Shown here: positions 43,403-51,735 of the stretch, piece after piece
Position numbering within the stretch: position 1 is the first letter of the stretch
Layout: the number at the start of each line of letters is the position of its first letter
Assembly (NCBI GenBank): GCA_035477595.1
Contig: DATIKM010000033.1
Span: 8,889-72,888 of the forward strand
From: DATIKM01 sp035477595
Lineage (GTDB): Bacteria; Armatimonadota; Chthonomonadetes; Chthonomonadales; CAJBBX01
Direction: 5' to 3'
Length of the DNA stretch: 64,000 nucleotides
Notes under the pieces: model-generated
What the model saw: only the letters and a program-made list of their open reading frames with translations
Told to the model about the DNA's origin: nothing
Database searches by the model: none
Translations under genes and position numbers: made by a program

Positions 43403-44844
43403 GCCGCCTGTCGCTCGCGCCGCTGGACATCGCGCTCATTGGCTCCTACCTGATCGCGTTGATGGTGGTAGGCTTCTGGAGAAGGCGGACGTCGGCAGAC
43501 GACTACCTCATCGCGTCGCGCTCGCTCAGCCTGCCGGTATTCGTTGCGACGTTGGTGGCCACATGGTACGGCGGTATCCTCGCGATCGGCGAGTTCACCT
43601 ACGGGATGGGCCTGCTGAACTGGACGACGCAGGCCCTGCCGTACTACCTGTGCGCCGTGGCGTTCGCGCTGTTACTGGCGCCGCGCATCAGGCAGGCGGC
43701 GCTCCTCACGATCCCCGACAAGCTAGAGCGCGACTACGGGCGTGGCGCCGCCGTTCTGGGCGCCGTGTGCGCGTTCATCTTGTGCTCGCCAGCGCCCTAT
43801 GTGCTGATGATAGGCCACCTCGTCGTCATGCTCACCGGTTGGCCGCTGTTACCGGCGATCGTGGCGGGCACGCTGGCATCTGTGCTGTACGTCTATGCTG
43901 GTGGGTTCCGTGCTGACGTCCGCATCAACGTCCTTCAGTTCGTGCTCATGTTCGCCGGCTTCGGCATCACCGTGGCCATCTGCGCCACCCAGCTCGGCGG
44001 ATACACGTGGCTCGTCGAGAACCTCCCGCCGGACCACCTGCGTCTCGACGGTGGCCAGGACGCGGCGTTTGTCGGCGTGTGGTTCATGATCGCCCTCTGG
44101 ACCTTTGTCGACCCCGGCTTCCACCAGCGCTGCTACGCCGCGCGAACGCCCTCCATCGCGCGAAACGGCGTGCTGATAGCTGTCGTGTGCTGGGCGACCT
44201 TCGACCTCCTGACGACCACAACGGGTCTCTACGCACGTGCTGCTATACCGAACCTGCCGCCGGAGCAGCACGGCTACGCCTTCCCGATGCTGGCGGAACA
44301 CGTTCTCCCCGCCGGCGTTCGGGGAGTCTTCATCGTGGCGATGCTCGCGACGGTCATGTCAACTGTGGTGTCGTACACGTTCCTGGCTGCGCTCACGATC
44401 GGGAGAGATGCCCTCTGGCGCCTCAGTCACCATCGCGACGAGTCGCGGGTCACTGCCTACACGCGCGGAGGCATGGTGCTCGCTGCCTGCTGGTCGGTGG
44501 CCATCGCCCTCCTGGTACCATCTGCCGTACGCCAGTGGTACATGCTGGCGACCGTGGTCGTGCCCGGATTGCTGCTGCCAGTGCTGAGCGGGTATTTCCC
44601 CGCACTGCGCATTTCGCCCCGGATGGCGGCGACGGCGATCGTCGCGGGGTCGGGCACGTCCACCGCGTGCCTTGTGTCGGGCTGGCTCACCTCCCCGCAG
44701 GGCATCTACGCGGTCACGGCAGACTTCCCGCTCGGTATGCAGCCAATGGCGCCGGGCCTGCTCGCATCGGCAGGTGTCTTCGCCGCCGGCCTCATGTCGC
44801 GCGTCATCGCGGCGCGCCGCTCCGGGGGCCGCGGCATGCCGTAG
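43399..44844 (+). CDS. Sodium:solute symporter family transporter, probably for thiamine or a precursor
   Basis: 481 residues with about 12-13 hydrophobic segments, the layout of the SSS family. DIALIGSYLIALMVVGFW at the N-terminus, SADDYLIASRSL, ATWYGGILAIGEFTYGMG and WTFVDPGFHQR are family features. It starts at GTG 43399, overlapping thiN as GTGA, and lies in the TPP-riboswitch operon. SSS-family proteins have been predicted as thiamine transporters in other bacteria and archaea (ThiV). The assignment here is from context, not from residues that bind thiamine. Confidence 0.85.
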   Translation: MSRLSLAPLDIALIGSYLIALMVVGFWRRRTSADDYLIASRSLSLPVFVATLVATWYGGILAIGEFTYGMGLLNWTTQALPYYLCAVAFALLLAPRIRQAALLTIPDKLERDYGRGAAVLGAVCAFILCSPAPYVLMIGHLVVMLTGWPLLPAIVAGTLASVLYVYAGGFRADVRINVLQFVLMFAGFGITVAICATQLGGYTWLVENLPPDHLRLDGGQDAAFVGVWFMIALWTFVDPGFHQRCYAARTPSIARNGVLIAVVCWATFDLLTTTTGLYARAAIPNLPPEQHGYAFPMLAEHVLPAGVRGVFIVAMLATVMSTVVSYTFLAALTIGRDALWRLSHHRDESRVTAYTRGGMVLAACWSVAIALLVPSAVRQWYMLATVVVPGLLLPVLSGYFPALRISPRMAATAIVAGSGTSTACLVSGWLTSPQGIYAVTADFPLGMQPMAPGLLASAGVFAAGLMSRVIAARRSGGRGMP

Positions 44845-44880
44845 GGGTGTTGCATAGCGGTTGTGAGGAGGAGGGCGCAC

Positions 44881-45906
44881 ATGCTCCGGCTGGGAGTGAT
44901 CGGCGCAGGGTGGTTCGTGTCGCGACGGCATCTTCCGGATGCGGCTCGCTGTGACGATGTGCAGGTGGCGGCGCTCTGCAGGCGCGACCTCGCCCCACTC
45001 AGGCGGGTGAGGGATGCCCTGGCCCCGGAGGCCGCGCTCCACCGGGACTGGCGGGAGATGCTCGACGCTGGCGGCCTGGACGCGGTGCTTATTGCCACGC
45101 CGCATGCCCTGCACTACGAGCAGGCCAGCGAGGCGCTGGAGCGCGGGCTCCATGTGCTCCTGGAGAAGCCGATGGCCATCACGAGCGCCGAAGCGCACGC
45201 GCTGGCGGCATCTGCAGCAAGCCGCGGCCTCACACTTGCGGTTGCGCTGAACCCGCCGCACTGGGCCCACTGCCACAGGATGCGCGCCCTGGTGCGGGAG
45301 GGTGCTCTCGGAGAGGTGGAATCCGTGAGCATGCTCTGGACCGGGAACGCCGACTACGTCTTCGGCGATGCACCGGCCCCCAGAGGACTGCCCGGCGTGG
45401 TGCCGCCCACCATGTACCGCGCCGATCCCAGTCTCTGCGGCGGCGGCTACCTGATGGACGGCGGACCGCATCTCGTCTCCGAGGTCCTCTGGGTGACCGG
45501 GCAACGCGCCGTCGAGGTTGCCTGCCAGATGGACTCCACACCGCGCGACCGCCGCGCGACGGTGTCGCTGCGGCTCGCGGCAGGAGCGCTGGCCACCATC
45601 TCGAGTGTGGGGAACAGCCGGTTTGGAGATCGGCGTGTGCTGAACGTCTTCGCTGGCTCCGCGGGCACGTTGCGGGTCGAGGGCTTCGACTTCCGCGTCC
45701 GCTGCGAGCGAGCAGGGGCGCCAGTCGAGGAGTTCACCGAGGCCGGGCTGCCCGCTGTCGCGGGGCCGCTCCGCAACTTCGTGGACGCGACGCTCTACGG
45801 CGCGGAACTGCACAGCCCGGCTGCACACGGGGTCCACGTGACGGAGGTGCTGGAGGCTGCCTATCTGTCGGCGTCGGAGGGCAGAGCCGTCCGCCTTCGC
45901 ACCTGA
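44881..45906 (+). CDS. Gfo/Idh/MocA-family oxidoreductase
   Basis: 341 residues. The N-terminal NAD(P)-binding fold shows LGVIGAGWFVSRRHLP, and the EKPMA motif near residue 97 is diagnostic (LLEKPMAITSAEA). The C-terminal alpha/beta domain has GGGYLMDGGPHLVSEVLW, whose His is at the usual substrate position. Members oxidise or reduce sugars and inositols. The substrate is unknown. GAGGAGGAGG precedes ATG 44881. It starts 36 bases after the symporter, so it may belong to the same transcript, though it has no obvious link to thiamine. Confidence 0.87.
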   Translation: MLRLGVIGAGWFVSRRHLPDAARCDDVQVAALCRRDLAPLRRVRDALAPEAALHRDWREMLDAGGLDAVLIATPHALHYEQASEALERGLHVLLEKPMAITSAEAHALAASAASRGLTLAVALNPPHWAHCHRMRALVREGALGEVESVSMLWTGNADYVFGDAPAPRGLPGVVPPTMYRADPSLCGGGYLMDGGPHLVSEVLWVTGQRAVEVACQMDSTPRDRRATVSLRLAAGALATISSVGNSRFGDRRVLNVFAGSAGTLRVEGFDFRVRCERAGAPVEEFTEAGLPAVAGPLRNFVDATLYGAELHSPAAHGVHVTEVLEAAYLSASEGRAVRLRT

Positions 45907-45913
45907 GGGCTCG

Positions 45914-46870
45914 CTACGCGACCGCAGGCTCCAGGACCGTGAGCGTGCGCGCACCAGCGTCGAGCTCGGCCCAGCACCCCAGAGGAAGCGTGAGCGGATC
46001 GCGCACGTGTCCGAACGGGAGTCCGGCAATGGCGGGTCTGCCGAGACTGCCAATCCGCTCGCGCCATACGTCGCCGATCCCGTGTGGCGCACTGACGTCG
46101 TCGGCCGTCGGGTCCGACCCCGGCGCTGGGGAGACGGTGCCGATCACGAAGCCGGCCGCGCATGCCAGTAGCCCGGCTCGATGCATCTGCAGCAGCATGC
46201 GGTCGATGCGGTACGGGTCCTCGCCGACGTCCTCGAGTAGCACGATGCGCCCACGGAAGTCCGGCTCCTCTGGCGTGCCTACTGCAGCAGCCAACAGCGA
46301 GATGCACCCTCCCGCCAGTGGTCCGCGCACCACGCCGGATGCCACGGTGCACAACTGATCGCGGCACACTGGGAGAACGCCCGGAGGGGATGGGTGCTCC
46401 ACGGTTCGCCAGAACGAGTCTCTCGCCGTTGCCGAGAGCTCCCCGCCCAGGTTAACCACCATCGGGCCATGGATCGTCGGGTACCGGCCATGGCGCGCGA
46501 AGGCAAGATGAAGTGTGGTGACGTCGCTGAAGCCGACGAACACCTTGGGGTGGGACACAACAGTGCACCAATCGACCATGCCGACCATCCGACAGGCGCC
46601 GTACCCGCCGCGCGCGCAGAAGATGGCGTGGACGTCGTCACGTTCGAACAGACGGTTGAGGTCGCGGGCCCGGGCTGCATCGGAGCCGGCAACGAAGCCC
46701 ACGCGGTCGTAGAGATGGTCGCCCTCGATGACTCTATAGCCCCGCTCGCGGATCGCCTCGATGCCGCGGGCCAGGCGATCGTCTCGCACGCCGCTGGAGG
46801 GCGCGATGACGGCGATGCTGTCGCCGGGCGTCAATCGCCGCGGCAGGACATTGCACTGCGCGGCGGTCAC
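45914..46870 (-). CDS. LD-carboxypeptidase / MccF-like S66 serine peptidase
   Basis: 318 residues. Family S66: the nucleophile Ser115 lies in FVGFSDVTTLH, after the FCARGGYGACRMV block. The catalytic Glu/His region is near the C-terminus (ILLEDVGEDPYRIDRML, then GLPFGHVRDPLTLPLG). Relatives cut the last D-Ala from peptidoglycan tetrapeptides during recycling, or inactivate microcin C. Without a signal peptide it acts in the cytosol. ATG overlaps the stop of the upstream lipoprotein gene as ATGA, so the two are coupled. Confidence 0.88.
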   Translation of the reverse strand: MTAAQCNVLPRRLTPGDSIAVIAPSSGVRDDRLARGIEAIRERGYRVIEGDHLYDRVGFVAGSDAARARDLNRLFERDDVHAIFCARGGYGACRMVGMVDWCTVVSHPKVFVGFSDVTTLHLAFARHGRYPTIHGPMVVNLGGELSATARDSFWRTVEHPSPPGVLPVCRDQLCTVASGVVRGPLAGGCISLLAAAVGTPEEPDFRGRIVLLEDVGEDPYRIDRMLLQMHRAGLLACAAGFVIGTVSPAPGSDPTADDVSAPHGIGDVWRERIGSLGRPAIAGLPFGHVRDPLTLPLGCWAELDAGARTLTVLEPAVA

Positions 46871-47922
46871 GGCCAGGTTGCGGTGGAAGCCACCCGGATC
46901 GGCGTTCCATCACCGCGGTACAGGCGGGTCACGGTGCGCTTGCCGAGGACCTCGGTCACCACGAGGTGCGTGCCGTCCGGCGCCCAGGCCATGCGAAGGT
47001 CCACGCCGGGCTCGCGAGAGGGTGCACTGCGATGCACGAGGCGAGCGCCTGTGCCGTTAAGGGCCATGACGTAGGCAGCGCGCGAGGAGGCGCCCCTCTC
47101 GCCCGCGTACGTCACGGTGATCGCAAGCCGCTGTCCGCGCGGAGAGATGGCCGCCGAGTCTATCGAGCGAGGCGCCCTGCGTGGGTTGGGGTTGATGGCC
47201 CCGACGCGAAACGGGAAGGGCAGCTTGCGGACCGTCCGCGACCGGAGGTCGTAGCGGTAGACGGATGCCAGGATGAATCGGGTATTGGGCCCTTTGCGGA
47301 CCCACGTTACGGCGCGGCCATCCGGGCTCACCCGCATGCCTATCACGTCTCCGGTGGTGGTGATGCGGTGGGTCTCGTTCCCCTCGATGTGGTAGAGGTT
47401 CCGATCGAAGCCAAGGAGCACGATGCCGTCCGTGCCAGCGACGTAGGCGACAGACGTGTTGTCCGGCGTGATCGGCTCGGGCGCTTCCCTGTTCTCCTGC
47501 GTGATGCCACTCTCCACCAGGTTGTACCACACCCAGCGACCGACGCCATCGCGCTCGTAGCGGCACACGAAGCGCAGCCCATCCTCCCGCCACGCGAAAG
47601 GCGGACGGAAGCCGGCGGGCATCGCGGTCGTCCGGCCCGTGGTCAGATCGTGCAGGTGCAGCCGGCCAGGGGTCGACGCGGTGCGAGCAGCATCCAGTGC
47701 ATAGAACGCGAGATGCCGCCCGTCGGGCGACCATGAAGGTGCGAGGCAGGGCTCCCTGGGGCCGACCAACTGCACTTCGCCGCTCCCGACCTCCTGCAGT
47801 GCCATACCGGACGGCGTCCCGATAGCGACCCGCGTGCCATCCGGTGAAAAGTCGGCAACGGAGACGCACCCGGAGATGCATGGCAGCAGCGCCATCACCC
47901 ACAGCACCTTCAGCCCTCTCAT
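46867..47922 (-). CDS. Lipoprotein with WD40-like (PD40/TolB-type) beta-propeller repeats
   Basis: 351 residues. The signal peptide ends in a lipobox ISGC near residue 19, so it is a predicted lipoprotein. Repeats of the PD40 kind are visible: FSPDGTRVAIG, SWSPDGRHLAFY, AWREDGLRFVC, RVSPDGRAVTWV, AISPRGQRLAITV and AWAPDGTHLVVT, about six blades. Such propellers usually bind proteins or glycans at the cell surface. ATG 47922 follows GGGAGGG. It is coupled to the S66 peptidase gene downstream, which suggests a cell-wall role. Confidence 0.8.
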   Translation of the reverse strand: MRGLKVLWVMALLPCISGCVSVADFSPDGTRVAIGTPSGMALQEVGSGEVQLVGPREPCLAPSWSPDGRHLAFYALDAARTASTPGRLHLHDLTTGRTTAMPAGFRPPFAWREDGLRFVCRYERDGVGRWVWYNLVESGITQENREAPEPITPDNTSVAYVAGTDGIVLLGFDRNLYHIEGNETHRITTTGDVIGMRVSPDGRAVTWVRKGPNTRFILASVYRYDLRSRTVRKLPFPFRVGAINPNPRRAPRSIDSAAISPRGQRLAITVTYAGERGASSRAAYVMALNGTGARLVHRSAPSREPGVDLRMAWAPDGTHLVVTEVLGKRTVTRLYRGDGTPIRVASTATWP

Positions 47923-47965
47923 CGGCAGCCCTCCCGTGTTCGTCCTGGTCCGCGCGCGCCGGTTG

Positions 47966-48181
47966 TCATTCCACAGACTCTGGCGGAAACCCCGCCGCTG
48001 CCAGCGCCTTCGACAGCTCCAGCGCGCCAACCGCGGCGGCGTCATAGGAGACCCGGACTAGCCTGCGGTCGACGTCCACGTCGACGGCGGCAACTCCCGC
48101 ACGCTTCGCGAGGACGCGCCGGATGGACCCCGCGCAACCCTCGCATCGGATGTCGGGCACGTCGAACGTGACATCATCCAC
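47966..48181 (-). CDS. Heavy-metal-associated (HMA) domain protein, CopZ-like
   Basis: 71 residues, a single ferredoxin-like HMA domain. The metal-binding CxxC is in IRCEGCAGSI; VSYDAAAVGALELSKALAAAG is the second half of the fold. Most such proteins carry copper(I) or another soft metal to a P-type ATPase or regulator. The first position before the Cys pair is Arg, where Met is typical in copper chaperones, so the metal is uncertain. GTG 48181 has GAGGAGG upstream. No metal ATPase is adjacent. Confidence 0.82.
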   Translation of the reverse strand: MDDVTFDVPDIRCEGCAGSIRRVLAKRAGVAAVDVDVDRRLVRVSYDAAAVGALELSKALAAAGFPPESVE

Positions 48182-48204
48182 AACGGGCCTCCTCTCCGGC
48201 GAAC

Positions 48205-48933
48205 CTAGTCGAGTCGGTCTACAACCTGCACGCCGTTCAGGTGCATATGATACAGGAAGACGGCGTGGAAGAAGTCGCCCGGGTGGGCGGGTATGCCCAA
48301 CTGGCGTGCCTGCTCCACGGGTACGTCGTACGTCGCCACACAGTCGGCGGGGACGACGACGGGGTCCATCGCGTTCCGGACGTTGGCGGTCAGCTTCAGG
48401 TGCATCGCAAGCTGGTAGGTGCAGAGGTCGGTGCAGTTCCCGACAACAACCCGGTGCGTAACATGCGGGTGTGCGGCCAGCCATGCGTCGAGCCCGGTGC
48501 ATACAGAGCTGCTGATGGACCGCTTGGGGATCACCGTGAACAGGTCGGAAAACGGCAGGCGCAGGAGCTCGGGAACGGTCTGCGCTTCGGACGTGCCGCG
48601 CACGCAGTGTACGGGGTAGTCCGAGAACTCCGCCGCGTCCACGGGGTGCTCATCCTGAGGGAGCACGAAGTGACGCACCCCCTGCACGTAGCATCGCTCG
48701 AAGAGCGACACGATGGGATCTATGATGGATCGCACACGGTCGCTCTGAAGCTGCCCCTCGTGGCAGAAGCCATTAAGGAGGTCCACGCAGAAGACGGCCA
48801 CGTGGTCGGGTGTGTCGGCCCTCCCGATGAGCTCCTCGAGCGGCATAGTGCGCAGGTCCATGCGCCAGTGCTGAAGGTAGTCCGCGAACTCCGTAACGTG
48901 GACCGTAGGTATGGGGAACGGTATTGCGCTCAC
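48205..48933 (-). CDS. Isochorismatase-family cysteine hydrolase (nicotinamidase-like)
   Basis: 242 residues. VFCVDLLNGFCHEGQL holds the catalytic Asp, and VGNCTDLCTYQLAMHLK the catalytic Cys, in the positions of nicotinamidases and related amidohydrolases. FVLPQDEHPVDAAEF corresponds to the metal/Lys region but lacks the usual D-x-H-x-x-x-H spacing in clear form. Nicotinamidase is a candidate, not a firm call. GTG 48933 is chosen because GGAGAG lies just upstream. A GTG at 48975 is the alternative. It is divergent from selA. Confidence 0.75.
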   Translation of the reverse strand: MSAIPFPIPTVHVTEFADYLQHWRMDLRTMPLEELIGRADTPDHVAVFCVDLLNGFCHEGQLQSDRVRSIIDPIVSLFERCYVQGVRHFVLPQDEHPVDAAEFSDYPVHCVRGTSEAQTVPELLRLPFSDLFTVIPKRSISSSVCTGLDAWLAAHPHVTHRVVVGNCTDLCTYQLAMHLKLTANVRNAMDPVVVPADCVATYDVPVEQARQLGIPAHPGDFFHAVFLYHMHLNGVQVVDRLD

Positions 48934-49024
48934 AGATGCTCTCCAGATCGCAGGCGCTTCGCGGGCGTCGGCCACGCGCCTTGCGTATTCGCGATGGTGG
49001 CTGCGAATCCTTGCAGACAGTGCC

Positions 49025-49054
49025 TTGTGACCCCTCGCAACGCTCCGCTATAAT
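49025..49054 (+). promoter_or_regulatory. Promoter of the selA-selD locus
   Basis: TTGTGA (49025-49030), an 18-base spacer, perfect TATAAT (49049-49054). The expected transcription start falls on or next to the selA GTG at 49061, so the mRNA may be leaderless. Confidence 0.7.
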
Positions 49055-49060
49055 GCTTGC

Positions 49061-50503
49061 GTGAAAGAGTCACCTCCCCTCGATGCCCGGGCCGGCATCC
49101 CGTCCGTCGGCCGGCTTCTCCACCATCCTCGCGTCGGGGAGTGGGTAGTGAGGCGCGGGCGCGCGGCCGTGGTGAGCGCCCTGAGGGATGCCATTGGAGC
49201 CGTCCGCCGAGCGGCACAGGCTGGTGATCCCGTGGCCAGCGCCGTGGAGGTGGTCGACTCTGCGGTCGAGCGCCTCCGGCACGCGGAGCGCCCCTCCTTG
49301 CGGCCGGCGATCAACGCCACCGGCATCATCCTGCACACAGGCCTCGGGCGAGCTGCACTCGCCCCCGCGGCGCGCGAAGCAGTCTCTCGCGCCATGGGCC
49401 ACTGCATCGTTGAGATCGACGAGGACAGCGGGAGGCGCGGATCCAGGCAGCGCCACGTGCGTGGGCTTCTCTGCGAGCTAACGGGCGCCGAGTCGGCGCT
49501 CGTGGTCAACAACAACGCGGCGGCTGTGCTTCTGGCGGTGGCCGCGCTGGCTCGGGGTCGCGAGGCAGTCGTCTCGCGCGGCGAGCTGGTGGAGATTGGC
49601 GGAGCGTTTCGCATGCCGGACATTGTTGCGGCTGGCGGCGCGTCGCTGGTTGAAGTCGGCACGACGAACCGCACGCGCCTCTCCGACTACGAGCAGGCGC
49701 TCACGGACCGCACCGCGCTCATCGTGCGCTGTCACCCGAGCAACTTCCGCGTGGTCGGCTTCACCGAGGAGGCGCCCACACGGGATCTGGCGTGCCTTGC
49801 GGCTCGCTTCGACGCCTGCTTGCTCAACGACCTCGGGAGCGGAGCCCTGATCGCTCCCGGGGTAGACGGGCTGGCGCCCGTCGAGACGCTCCGCGACGCT
49901 GTCGCCGCGACGCCGGCCGGACTCGTCACCGCCAGTGGCGACAAGCTGCTGGGCGGACCCCAGTGTGGCCTGATTCTGGGACCAGCGTCGGTCGTGGACC
50001 GCCTGGCGCGACACCCGATGGCGCGCGCGGTTCGTGTGGACAAGATGACGCTGGCTGCCCTTGAGGCGACACTGCGGCTCTACCGCGACCCACGGATGGC
50101 TCGCGCGTCGGTACCGACACTGCGGTACATCGAGCGCACGCCTGCTGAGGTGTCTCGCCTTGCGCGCCGACTGCGCCGGGGCTTGGTCTCGGCTCTGGGC
50201 GCCGGCAACTGGGTCTCGCTAGCGCGCAGTCACTCGCAGATAGGCGGGGGGTCTCTCCCGGGCGAGCACCTGCCGACGACCTGCGTGCGCATCGATCCTG
50301 AACACTTCGGGCTCGACGAGGGAGCGCTCGCCGCGCAGCTTCGTGCGTCGGAACCCGCCGTGTGCGCGCGCACGCGTGAGGGAGGGGTGTGGCTCGACCC
50401 GCGCACCATGGAGCCGGATGAGATCGAGGACGTTGTGCGGGCGCTGTGCGTGATCGCGTCTGGCCCGCCCAAGACCACGGACACGGAGGGAGCCCGGCAA
50501 TGA
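49061..50503 (+). CDS. selA: L-seryl-tRNA(Sec) selenium transferase
   Basis: 480 residues. The PLP enzyme that turns Ser-tRNA(Sec) into Sec-tRNA(Sec) using selenophosphate. INATGIILHTGLGRAALAP, VVNNNAAAVLLAVAALARG, LVEIGGAFRMPDI and EVGTTNRTRLSDYE are conserved. The PLP Lys in SGDKLLGGPQ is at residue 295, the same number as in E. coli. The start GTG at 49061 has no ribosome site and lies about seven bases after the -10 box. selD overlaps its stop by ATGA, and tRNA-Sec follows. Confidence 0.96.
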   Translation: MKESPPLDARAGIPSVGRLLHHPRVGEWVVRRGRAAVVSALRDAIGAVRRAAQAGDPVASAVEVVDSAVERLRHAERPSLRPAINATGIILHTGLGRAALAPAAREAVSRAMGHCIVEIDEDSGRRGSRQRHVRGLLCELTGAESALVVNNNAAAVLLAVAALARGREAVVSRGELVEIGGAFRMPDIVAAGGASLVEVGTTNRTRLSDYEQALTDRTALIVRCHPSNFRVVGFTEEAPTRDLACLAARFDACLLNDLGSGALIAPGVDGLAPVETLRDAVAATPAGLVTASGDKLLGGPQCGLILGPASVVDRLARHPMARAVRVDKMTLAALEATLRLYRDPRMARASVPTLRYIERTPAEVSRLARRLRRGLVSALGAGNWVSLARSHSQIGGGSLPGEHLPTTCVRIDPEHFGLDEGALAAQLRASEPAVCARTREGGVWLDPRTMEPDEIEDVVRALCVIASGPPKTTDTEGARQ

Positions 50504-51579
50504 GCGAGCCGCGGGACGAGCGCGAGCGCCTCAAGCGCCTGACGCACCTCGTTCGCTGCGCGGGGTGAGCGAGCAAACTGGGCCCAGCCCAGCTCGCGCA
50601 CGTGCTGCGCGACCTCCAGGACCCGTCCGACCGGCACCTGCTCGTCGGCATCGCTACAGGCGATGACGCCGGTGTGTACCAGCTCGATGCGGGCCCGGCT
50701 ATCGTACAGACCGTGGACTTCTTCACGCCTATCGTCGACGATCCGTATCTGTTCGGCAGGATAGCGGCGGCGAACGCCCTGTCCGACGTCTACGCAATGG
50801 GAGGCACGCCGGTCACGGCGCTGAACATCGCCTGCTTTCCCGCTACCGAACGGGGCGTTGTGGAGTTGGCGGCGATCCTGCGAGGCGGATCGGATACGCT
50901 GGCGGCGGCAGGCGTAACGCTGCTCGGGGGACACACCGTCGACGACCCAGAACCCAAGTACGGCATGTGCGTAACCGGGGTTATCGACCCTGCGCACGTG
51001 GCGACGAACGCCGGAGCGCGCCCCGGGGACCGAGTGGTGCTGACGAAGCCGCTGGGGACCGGGGTTCTCACGACCGCTCGCAAGTTCGACGAGTGCCCGG
51101 AAGACGCATTCGATGCGGCGGTCGCCTCGATGATGGAGACGAACTCGAGCGCGGCCGCCGCGATGCGCGAGACCGGCATCGGGCCGGGTGGCGTGCACGC
51201 CGCCACGGACATCACAGGGTTCGGCCTCATCGGGCACCTCTATCAGCTCGCGAAAGCGAGCGGGGTGACCGTGGTCGTGCACGCTCGGGACGTTCCGCTC
51301 CTGCCTCATGCGGAGGCCCTAGCCGCCGCCGGCAACGTGACGCGTGCAGAGCGCGAGACGCCGGAGTACATGGGATCAGCGCTGGTAACCGGTTCCGGGG
51401 TGGCGAAGGCCCTCCGCAGCCTGCTGTTGGACCCGCAGACGTCTGGCGGCCTGGCAATATGCGTGGCAGCGGAAGCGGTTGGGCGCTTGATCGATGCCCT
51501 GAGGCGCCACGGAACGCGAGCGGCGGCGGTGGTGGGGCGCGTGGAGCGCAGCGATTCGCCAGCCGTGAGGGTAGAGTAG
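50500..51579 (+). CDS. selD: Selenophosphate synthase, itself a selenoprotein (in-frame TGA = Sec)
   Basis: 359 residues including Sec. It makes selenophosphate from selenide and ATP. It starts at ATG 50500, overlapping the selA stop as ATGA. Codon 23, TGA at 50566-50568, is followed in frame by ASKLGP; RCAG-U-ASKLGP aligns with the catalytic GC(U)AAKIGP-type motif, with Lys three residues after Sec as in E. coli Cys17/Lys20. After it come IATGDDAGVYQL, VDFFTPIVDDPYLFG, ANALSDVYAMGG and TDITGFGLIGHL. A hairpin follows the TGA directly. A caller treating TGA as stop would begin the gene near 50602 and lose the active site. Confidence 0.95.
50566..50597 (+). promoter_or_regulatory. Putative bacterial SECIS element in selD
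   Basis: Directly after the TGA, GCGAG (50569-50573) pairs with CTCGC (50593-50597). After a CAAA bulge, CTGGGC (50578-50583) pairs with GCCCAG (50587-50592), leaving a CCA loop, or CCCAG if one pair opens. A hairpin at this distance is what SelB recognises in bacterial selenoprotein mRNAs. The usual loop G is present only in the opened form. Confidence 0.65.
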
Positions 51580-51602
51580 GGAGGAACGCGCGCAAGCGCC
51601 AT

Positions 51603-51702
51603 GGGGGCGGTTGGGGCCTGGTGGTCTCCCCGGTCTTCAAAACCGTGCGGAGGGTGGGTTGCGCCTGCTCTCGGTGGGTTCGATTCCCACACGCTCCCGC
51701 CA
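51603..51702 (+). tRNA. selC: tRNA-Sec (anticodon TCA)
   Basis: 100 bases with encoded CCA (51700-51702). Anticodon TCA at 51637-51639 in the loop CTTCAAA. A long variable arm runs from about 51646 to 51672, as expected for tRNA-Sec. The T arm is GTGGG-TTCGATT-CCCAC (51674-51690). The acceptor GGGGGCG (51603-51609) pairs with 51692-51698, with one G-U pair; the eighth pair of the usual 8-bp acceptor would be G-A here. The discriminator is G, as in E. coli selC. It lies 23 bases after selD. Confidence 0.93.
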
Positions 51703-51735
51703 CATTGCGCGACTTCATCGGCTTCCGGAGCGGGC

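Noticed and set aside
44359..46092. A 577-codon minus-strand frame
   Set aside because: It is opposite the symporter and the Gfo/Idh/MocA gene; the product is low in hydrophobic structure and rich in Arg and His.
51603..51702. Suppressor tRNA or tRNA-Trp(TCA) instead of tRNA-Sec
   Set aside because: The long variable arm, the length of 100 bases and the position next to selA and selD all point to tRNA-Sec.
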